Below are positions 58,956-64,000 of a stretch of 64,000 nt of DNA, one piece after another. The position numbers were made by a program, and so were the translations under genes. The notes under the pieces were generated by a model, which was not told the origin of the DNA, searched no databases, and saw only the letters and a list, made by a program, of their open reading frames with translations. Numbering within the stretch: position 1 is the first letter of the stretch; every line of letters begins with the position of its first letter. This stretch comes from Chthoniobacter sp. (GTDB lineage: Bacteria; Verrucomicrobiota; Verrucomicrobiia; Chthoniobacterales; Chthoniobacteraceae): positions 62,001 to 126,000 of the forward strand of contig JAIOPH010000037.1 in the NCBI GenBank assembly GCA_021414005.1. Direction: 5' to 3'.

Positions 58956-59413
58956 GGACGCGAATGCTGGCTCTGGCCTGGGCGGTCGTGTTTGCCGGCG
59001 CGGCGCTAGGGCAGGAACATTATGGGCCGCCGCTGCCAAGCGCCCCGGAGGCGAACACCAATTCCCCGGCGGTGGTCCCCGCGTCGCGTGCAGAGCCGCT
59101 CGTGTTCAAAACGGAAGGAGCGGGCACTCTGCAAGTGTCGATCTATCTCGGGTTTCTTCTCGTGGTAATCGGAGGCGGATACTATTTGCTGCGCAACGGT
59201 GCCGCGATTTTTCAACCGAAGCTGAAAGGCGACCGTAAGCTGAACATCAGCGAGACGCGCATGCTTGGAAACCGTCAGTTTCTTGTGGTCGCGCAGTATG
59301 AGGATCGCCGCGTGCTGCTCGGCGTTTGCCCGGGCCGGATCGACTATTTATGCTCCTTGAGAGGCGGCGAGCCAGAGTTCCAAAAAGTCCTGCCGGAGGG
59401 GAGTGATGCGTAG
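58952..59413 (+). CDS. fliO: flagellar export-gate assembly protein
   Basis: A 153-residue protein overlapping fliN (ATGA). Signal-like N-terminus (LALAWAVVFAGAALG), one membrane segment (about 66-88, SIYLGFLLVVIGGGYYLL), and a cytoplasmic FliO domain (LNISETRMLGNRQFLVVAQY). FliO helps FliP form its ring. It overlaps fliP by eight bases. Confidence 0.85.
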   Translation: MRTRMLALAWAVVFAGAALGQEHYGPPLPSAPEANTNSPAVVPASRAEPLVFKTEGAGTLQVSIYLGFLLVVIGGGYYLLRNGAAIFQPKLKGDRKLNISETRMLGNRQFLVVAQYEDRRVLLGVCPGRIDYLCSLRGGEPEFQKVLPEGSDA

Positions 59414-60158
59414 ATGTATGTGGGTCGTATTGCTGCTCGGTGTGTGGCTTGCCGGTAGCGCGCATGCTCAACAACCGGCAACGACTGCCGCGCCTGCGCT
59501 GAGTATCAATTTGGGAGGGTCGGAACAGGGTAGCGTAGCGACGGCGATTCAGATCGTGGCAATGATGACGCTGCTAACCTTGGCACCGTCCATTTTGATG
59601 CTCATGACTAGCTTCACCCGGATTGTAATCGTGCTCGGATTCGTGCGCAGTGCCATCGGGGTCCAAGGAGCGCCATCGAATCAAATCCTCGTCGGGATGT
59701 CCTTATTCCTGACGTTCTTTATCATGGCTCCTATCGGGAAGCGTATTCATGACGACGCCATCCAGCCTTATATGGTCAAGGCTATAACCACTGAGGTTGC
59801 CTTGGACCGTGCCTCGGCCCCGTTGCGTAGTTTCATGGTCAAGCAGACCCGTGCGGCGGAAATTGATTTTTTCCTCGGACTTTCTGGACGCGGACCGACG
59901 AAAATCGAGGAAGTGCCGATCAATGTCATTGCACCCGCCTTCGTTGTGAGCGAGTTGCGCACCGCATTCCAGATGGGTTTTCTCGTCTTCATCCCATTTC
60001 TCATCATCGATTTTCTCGTCGCTTCGACATTGATGTCCATGGGCATGATGATGATGCCTCCGGTGATGATCTCGTTACCTTTCAAGCTTTTGCTTTTCGT
60101 GCTCGTGGACGGCTGGCATCTTGTGGTGCGCTCATTGGTGGAAAGTTTCGGCGTATGA
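59406..60158 (+). CDS. fliP: flagellar export-gate protein
   Basis: 250 residues from the ATG at 59406; a GTG one codon earlier is possible. A cleavable signal peptide (MRRCMWVVLLLGVWLAGSAHA) is followed by four membrane segments and the family signatures SFTRIVIVLGFVRSAIG and MMMMPPVMISLPFKLLLFV. It forms the export pore with FliQ and FliR. Confidence 0.96.
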   Translation: MRRCMWVVLLLGVWLAGSAHAQQPATTAAPALSINLGGSEQGSVATAIQIVAMMTLLTLAPSILMLMTSFTRIVIVLGFVRSAIGVQGAPSNQILVGMSLFLTFFIMAPIGKRIHDDAIQPYMVKAITTEVALDRASAPLRSFMVKQTRAAEIDFFLGLSGRGPTKIEEVPINVIAPAFVVSELRTAFQMGFLVFIPFLIIDFLVASTLMSMGMMMMPPVMISLPFKLLLFVLVDGWHLVVRSLVESFGV

Positions 60159-60424
60159 ATATTGAGCAAGCTATCGAAATTCTTCGCCAGCTTGTCACGA
60201 CGTCGTTGATGGTGGTGAGTCCAATTTTATTGGTTTCGCTAGTTGTGGGGCTCGCCGTCAGTATGCTGCAGTCGGTTACAAGCATTCAGGAGCAAACGCT
60301 CGCATTCGTTCCAAAGCTCCTCGCAATCGCCTTGGTCTTGGTTATCGCAGCACCCTGGATACTGCGGCAACTGATGCAATTCACGATCATGTATATTCTC
60401 CGCATCCCGCAGATGGTGAAGTGA
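60155..60424 (+). CDS. fliQ: flagellar export-gate protein
   Basis: 89 residues with two membrane helices (LVTTSLMVVSPILLVSLVVG and LAIALVLVIAAPWILRQL) separated by the conserved loop SVTSIQEQTLAFVPK. Length and motif are standard. The start overlaps the fliP stop. Confidence 0.96.
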   Translation: MNIEQAIEILRQLVTTSLMVVSPILLVSLVVGLAVSMLQSVTSIQEQTLAFVPKLLAIALVLVIAAPWILRQLMQFTIMYILRIPQMVK

Positions 60425-60453
60425 GGCGGGAGTGGCACTGAGGCATCCCACAC

Positions 60454-61206
60454 ATGACCTATGAGCAGCTTCATGTCTGGCTGATGGCTTTCGTCCGTTC
60501 AGGAGGACTTTTGGTGTTGTCGCCGGTCTTTTCGGGCAAGATGATTCCAGTTCCATTGCGCATCGCGATCGCCGCGTTCCTCGCTTATGTTGTTAGCGGG
60601 TTGGCGCGTGCGGTAGTGCCGTTGCCCGGCGATGTGGTCGGGTTGATTTTTTCCGCCGCGCATGAGTTGCTGATAGGGCTGATGATGGGGTTGGGGATGC
60701 GCCTGGTCTTTTTTGCCATTGAGTTCGCCGGTCAGGTCATCTCAACTGAAATCGGGCTGGTGATGAGTGCGCAGATAGACCCCATCTCCCAGAGCAACTC
60801 CACGCCGATTGGTTCCGCGTTCTTTTACTTCGGATCGTTGCTCTTTCTCGTCTCCGGCGCGCATCACGCGATGCTTGCGGCATTCTTGCGTAGTTTTGAA
60901 CTCGCGCCGCCGGGGGCGATTTCCGCGACCCGGAACATTGGAGAATTATTCGTCCACAGCACCGGCAATATCTTCCTTAGCGCGATCCAGATGGCCGCAC
61001 CGATTATGGCGATCAATTTCACGGTGACGCTGACATTTGCGATCTTGGGGAAGGCCGCGCCGGGTATCAACGTGTTTTCTGAGAGCTTCGCGGTACGAAT
61101 TTTCGCGGGATTGACACTTCTCGGGCTCACGCTCGGGCTGACGGCACAACTGGTGCTAAGTCAATTGCGGCAATCACCGGAGTTGATGCTCCGACTGATT
61201 CCGTAA
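60454..61206 (+). CDS. fliR: flagellar export-gate protein
   Basis: A 250-residue membrane protein with about six hydrophobic segments. Family motifs are GGLLVLSPVFSGKMIPVPLR near the N-terminus, ELLIGLMMGLGMRLVFFAIE and FAGQVISTEIGLVMS. It follows fliQ after 29 bp, the largest gap in this part of the operon. Downstream is flhB. Confidence 0.95.
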   Translation: MTYEQLHVWLMAFVRSGGLLVLSPVFSGKMIPVPLRIAIAAFLAYVVSGLARAVVPLPGDVVGLIFSAAHELLIGLMMGLGMRLVFFAIEFAGQVISTEIGLVMSAQIDPISQSNSTPIGSAFFYFGSLLFLVSGAHHAMLAAFLRSFELAPPGAISATRNIGELFVHSTGNIFLSAIQMAAPIMAINFTVTLTFAILGKAAPGINVFSESFAVRIFAGLTLLGLTLGLTAQLVLSQLRQSPELMLRLIP

Positions 61207-61215
61207 TCCGTTACC

Positions 61216-62307
61216 GTGTCCGACCAGGGAGTAAAGACAGAGCAGCCAACCGAAAAGCGCCTTCAGCAAGCCACTGATGAAGGCCAGTTCGCGCGCGTGC
61301 CGGATTTGCAAGTGGTGTTCATCCTGATTGCCGCGTTCTTTGTCCTGTCGTTTGGCTCCCGCGAGTACTGTCAGCGGATTGCCGGTATCAGCGTCGGAAT
61401 TTTTGGCCATCTTGGCAAATACGCGATCAAACCGGAGGCGATCGGTGAATGGGGCGCACTGGCCGCACAGTCGATGTTGGAGTTTGTGATGCCAATGGCA
61501 TTAGCCTGCGCGGGCGCGGGCCTTCTGGCCGGTGGTCTGCAAAGTGGCTTTCATCTTTCGCCCAAGGCATTCGGCTTCCAAGTTTCACGACTAGATCCAC
61601 TAAAGGGCCTTCAACGAATCTTCTCCATGCAGGGCTGGGTAAAGTTGGGGACTGATTTGCTCAAGGTCACGGTAGTGGCGATGACTGTATGGAGCGGCGT
61701 AAAAGGGGTTATGCACGACCCGATATTTTACACGCCGGTCCAGCCTCACCGGCTGGCGGCTTTTATTCTCAGCGCAGCCACAATGCTGCTCGGACGGTTC
61801 ATTCTCGCGCTCGGTGCCATCGCGGCGATCAACTATTTGTATCAGGTGAGGAAAGTCCGGTCCGAAATGATGATGTCGCGCCACGAAGTCACAGAGGAGC
61901 AGCGCCAGGCGGATGGTGACCCGAAAGTCAAAATGGCTCTACGCCAAATGGCGCGGCGGCTCATGCAAAAACAAATGCTTGGTGCGGTTCCGACGGCAGA
62001 TGTGGTTATCACGAACCCGACCCACTTTGCCATCGCGCTCAAATACGAGCGCGGTCGGGATAAGGCGCCGATGGTATTGGCGAAGGGCGAGCGCGCTTTT
62101 GCCATGCGTATCAAGGCTCTCGCGGCCGAGCACGATGTCCCCATGGTGGAGAACAAGCCCGTGGCGCGAATGTTGTTCAAGGTTGGAAAGGTCGGCAAGC
62201 CCATCCCCATCGAGCTGTATCAGGCGGTCGCTGACATTCTGGCGTTCGTCTATAAGACCCATCGCTACTACTTCCATCGGCTCAAAGAGCGGAGGAGCGC
62301 GGAGTGA
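61216..62307 (+). CDS. flhB: flagellar export substrate-specificity switch protein
   Basis: 363 residues from a GTG start (VSDQGVKTEQPTEKRLQQA, the usual FlhB N-terminus). Four membrane segments, then the cytoplasmic domain with the autocleavage motif NPTH at residues 267-270. Cleavage between N and P switches export from hook to filament substrates, in concert with FliK upstream. It ends in a GTGA overlap with flhA. Confidence 0.96.
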   Translation: MSDQGVKTEQPTEKRLQQATDEGQFARVPDLQVVFILIAAFFVLSFGSREYCQRIAGISVGIFGHLGKYAIKPEAIGEWGALAAQSMLEFVMPMALACAGAGLLAGGLQSGFHLSPKAFGFQVSRLDPLKGLQRIFSMQGWVKLGTDLLKVTVVAMTVWSGVKGVMHDPIFYTPVQPHRLAAFILSAATMLLGRFILALGAIAAINYLYQVRKVRSEMMMSRHEVTEEQRQADGDPKVKMALRQMARRLMQKQMLGAVPTADVVITNPTHFAIALKYERGRDKAPMVLAKGERAFAMRIKALAAEHDVPMVENKPVARMLFKVGKVGKPIPIELYQAVADILAFVYKTHRYYFHRLKERRSAE

Positions 62308-64000
62308 ACGGAACGTTCAGCTTTCAGCGGCTGGTAAACGCGCTCAAGAAGGGTGACCTCTTCTTCGTTGTCGCATTGTTTGGCACGATCGTACTGCTGG
62401 TGTTGCCGATTCCGGCAATGTTGCTGGACCTCTTGCTGGCGGCCAGCATCGGCATTTCGCTACTGATGTTGCTGATCATCATTTACGTCAAGGATCCCGC
62501 CGAGTTCTCAGGCTTTCCGACGCTCTTGCTCGCGATCACTCTCTACCGCTTGGCCCTCAACGTCGCATCCACGCGACTGATCCTCGTGGATGGTCATGCC
62601 GGGAGTATTATCGATGCGTTTGGGCACATCGTCATTCGCGGCAATTATGTCGTTGGCGCAGTGGTATTTTTGATCCTCGTGGTGATTAATTTCATGGTCA
62701 TCACCAAGGGTGCGGGGCGAATTGCGGAGGTCGCGGCGCGTTTCACCCTCGACGCCATGCCTGGCAAGCAGATGGGTATCGACGCGGAAATGAATGCCGG
62801 CCTCATCGACGAGGCCACGGCAACGCGTCGCCGCGCCAAAGTGCAGAAGGAGGCGGACTTCTACGGCGCGATGGACGGAGCAAGTAAGTTTGTCCGGGGC
62901 GATGCCATAGCTGGCATTTTGATTACGCTCATCAACGTGCTGGGAGGATTTGTCATCGGTATAGTCCAGAAGGGACTGCCAGTGGTGGAGGCGCTGCAGA
63001 AATACACAGTACTTTCAATTGGTGACGGCCTAGTTGCGCAGATTCCTGCTCTCGTGGTCAGCGTCGCGGCGGGTATTCTGGTGACTCGCGCGAGCGAGGA
63101 CGCAAACTTGGGCGCGCACATCAGCAAGCAGTTGACCCTCTATCCGCGTGCTTTGGCAATCGCCTCGGTAATGCTGGCGACCTTTGGCGTGGCTCCGGGG
63201 ATGCCATTTGTGCCATTCGTGATTCTTGCTGGTCTGGCCGGATTTGTTGCTTGGTCGCTGGGTAGGGATCGGAAGGTGGTGCCGTCTGCCGAGGCGGTGG
63301 CAGCGACGTCCGCTAAAGGCGCAGCGAAAGCGGATCCGGAAAGCAAGCCAGCCGACGAGTTCAAGAAGTTGGTCGAAGTGGACACCTTTTCTCTGGAACT
63401 GGGTAATGGTCTGCTTCATTTGGCGGAGAAAAAGAATGGCGGCGATGTTTTGGACCGAGTGACGGGTGTGCGAAAGACCTTCGCACGCGAAATGGGGATC
63501 ATTGTCCCGCCAATTGCCATTCGGGATAGCTTGGACCTCGAGGCAAACGAGTATCGCTTCCTCCTTCGTGGAAAGGAATTGGCGCGTGGGCGTATCATGC
63601 ACGGAAGGTGGTTGGCCATGAATGTGACCAACAGTCCGGTGCCGCTCAAGGGTGTGCCCACAGTAGAGCCGGTCTTTGGGATCAGCGCGACTTGGATCGG
63701 CGACGAGGAGAAACGTGCGGCGGAAATGCATGGCTACACCGTGGTAGATCCGGGTTCCGTCTTGATTACGCATCTCTCCGAGACCATCAGGCGGTCAGCT
63801 CATTTGATTTTGAGCCGGCAGGATGTGCAGACGCTGGTGGATCATCTCAAGGAGCAAAACCCCACGTTGGTCAGTGAACTGATTCCCGACATGGTCAACA
63901 TCGGCATCATTCAGCGCGTGTTGCAGAACCTGCTTCGGGAGAGTGTTTCGATCAAAAACCTCGTTGTTATCATGGAGTGCATCGCCGACTTCGCAGGCAT
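62304..64000 (+). CDS. flhA: flagellar export-gate protein, truncated by the window end
   Basis: It starts at a GTG inside the flhB stop and is open to the last base, giving 565 codons of an expected ~690. The membrane domain includes FVVALFGTIVLLVLPIPAM, LYRLALNVASTRLILVDG (FHIPEP-type region) and MPGKQMGIDAEMNAGLID. The cytoplasmic part begins near residue 340 after a Ala/Lys-rich linker (KGAAKADPESKPADE) and contains GNGLLHLAEKKNGGDVLDRV, RKTFAREMGIIVPP and VVDPGSVLITHLSE. It forms the nonameric docking ring of the export gate. Confidence 0.96.
   Translation, partial: MNGTFSFQRLVNALKKGDLFFVVALFGTIVLLVLPIPAMLLDLLLAASIGISLLMLLIIIYVKDPAEFSGFPTLLLAITLYRLALNVASTRLILVDGHAGSIIDAFGHIVIRGNYVVGAVVFLILVVINFMVITKGAGRIAEVAARFTLDAMPGKQMGIDAEMNAGLIDEATATRRRAKVQKEADFYGAMDGASKFVRGDAIAGILITLINVLGGFVIGIVQKGLPVVEALQKYTVLSIGDGLVAQIPALVVSVAAGILVTRASEDANLGAHISKQLTLYPRALAIASVMLATFGVAPGMPFVPFVILAGLAGFVAWSLGRDRKVVPSAEAVAATSAKGAAKADPESKPADEFKKLVEVDTFSLELGNGLLHLAEKKNGGDVLDRVTGVRKTFAREMGIIVPPIAIRDSLDLEANEYRFLLRGKELARGRIMHGRWLAMNVTNSPVPLKGVPTVEPVFGISATWIGDEEKRAAEMHGYTVVDPGSVLITHLSETIRRSAHLILSRQDVQTLVDHLKEQNPTLVSELIPDMVNIGIIQRVLQNLLRESVSIKNLVVIMECIADFAG

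Noticed and set aside
60433..60448. TGGCAC upstream of fliR as a third sigma-54 site
   Set aside because: The expected GC at -12 reads TC, and the distance to the ATG differs from the other two sites.
41706..64000. Type III secretion injectisome
   Set aside because: The export genes are flagellar in type and order. FliD, FliS, FlgB/C/D/E, FliK, FliM and FliL accompany them.

Overview
The window reads as a chromosomal segment of a GC-rich member of the PVC group, most likely a Verrucomicrobiota bacterium. This is inferred from the gene families present and cannot be proved from the sequence alone: a membrane-anchored squalene-cyclase-like repeat protein, a secreted PDZ/HEAT protein, a solenoid of DPxAA repeats, large periplasmic TPR proteins, heptameric intergenic repeats, and an almost complete lack of Shine-Dalgarno sequences.

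Layout. Bases 1-13651 are housekeeping and envelope genes: a secreted TPR protein and a small lipoprotein coupled to endonuclease III (nth), a PfkB sugar kinase, a protein of sixteen ~31-residue repeats, an amino-acid ABC permease and ATPase with an inverted heptamer-repeat array between them, mobA, two overlapping SPFH/band-7 genes, a PduO-type cobalamin adenosyltransferase, and the squalene-cyclase-like protein. Bases 13803-22253 hold rpoB-rpoC with a terminator after rpoC, a 26-bp-arm hairpin in the rpoB leader and tRNA-Pro(UGG). rpoB is not preceded by rplJL. Bases 22416-33345 hold a CAP-domain protein with a Ser/Lys tail, the PDZ/HEAT protein, B12-dependent metH, a purple-acid-phosphatase-like enzyme, phnA and fabV.

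Bases 33454-39309 are the most rearranged part. A three-gene operon (secreted protein, GlcD-like flavoprotein, secreted archaemetzincin) is followed by a SUMF1-like gene on the opposite strand, a frameshifted pirin remnant, and a decayed second copy of the glcD 3' end plus archaemetzincin. ppk follows on the minus strand.

Bases 41706-64000 are one long plus-strand flagellar region. First comes a filament-cap block: fliD, a CsgG/FlgO-like lipoprotein, a FlgM-like protein, fliS, a FliT/FlgN-like protein and a response regulator with a degenerate HD-GYP domain. Then comes a basal-body and export block: an unknown gene, flgB, flgC, fliE-F-G-H-I-J, a MotE-like gene, fliK, flgD, flgE, fliL-M-N-O-P-Q-R, flhB and a flhA that runs off the end. 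Most genes overlap by a few bases, so they are probably translated as coupled units. Sigma-54-like -24/-12 boxes sit 14-15 bases before the first ATG of both blocks. Filament, hook-cap junction, P/L ring, stator, sigma-28 and chemotaxis genes are not in the window.

No CRISPR array, prophage, transposase or complete mobile element was seen. The best leads for new biology are the duplicated and decayed glcD-archaemetzincin locus, the paired near-leaderless sigma-54-like promoters, a FliM without the usual CheY-binding peptide, and several unusual secreted or repeat proteins.
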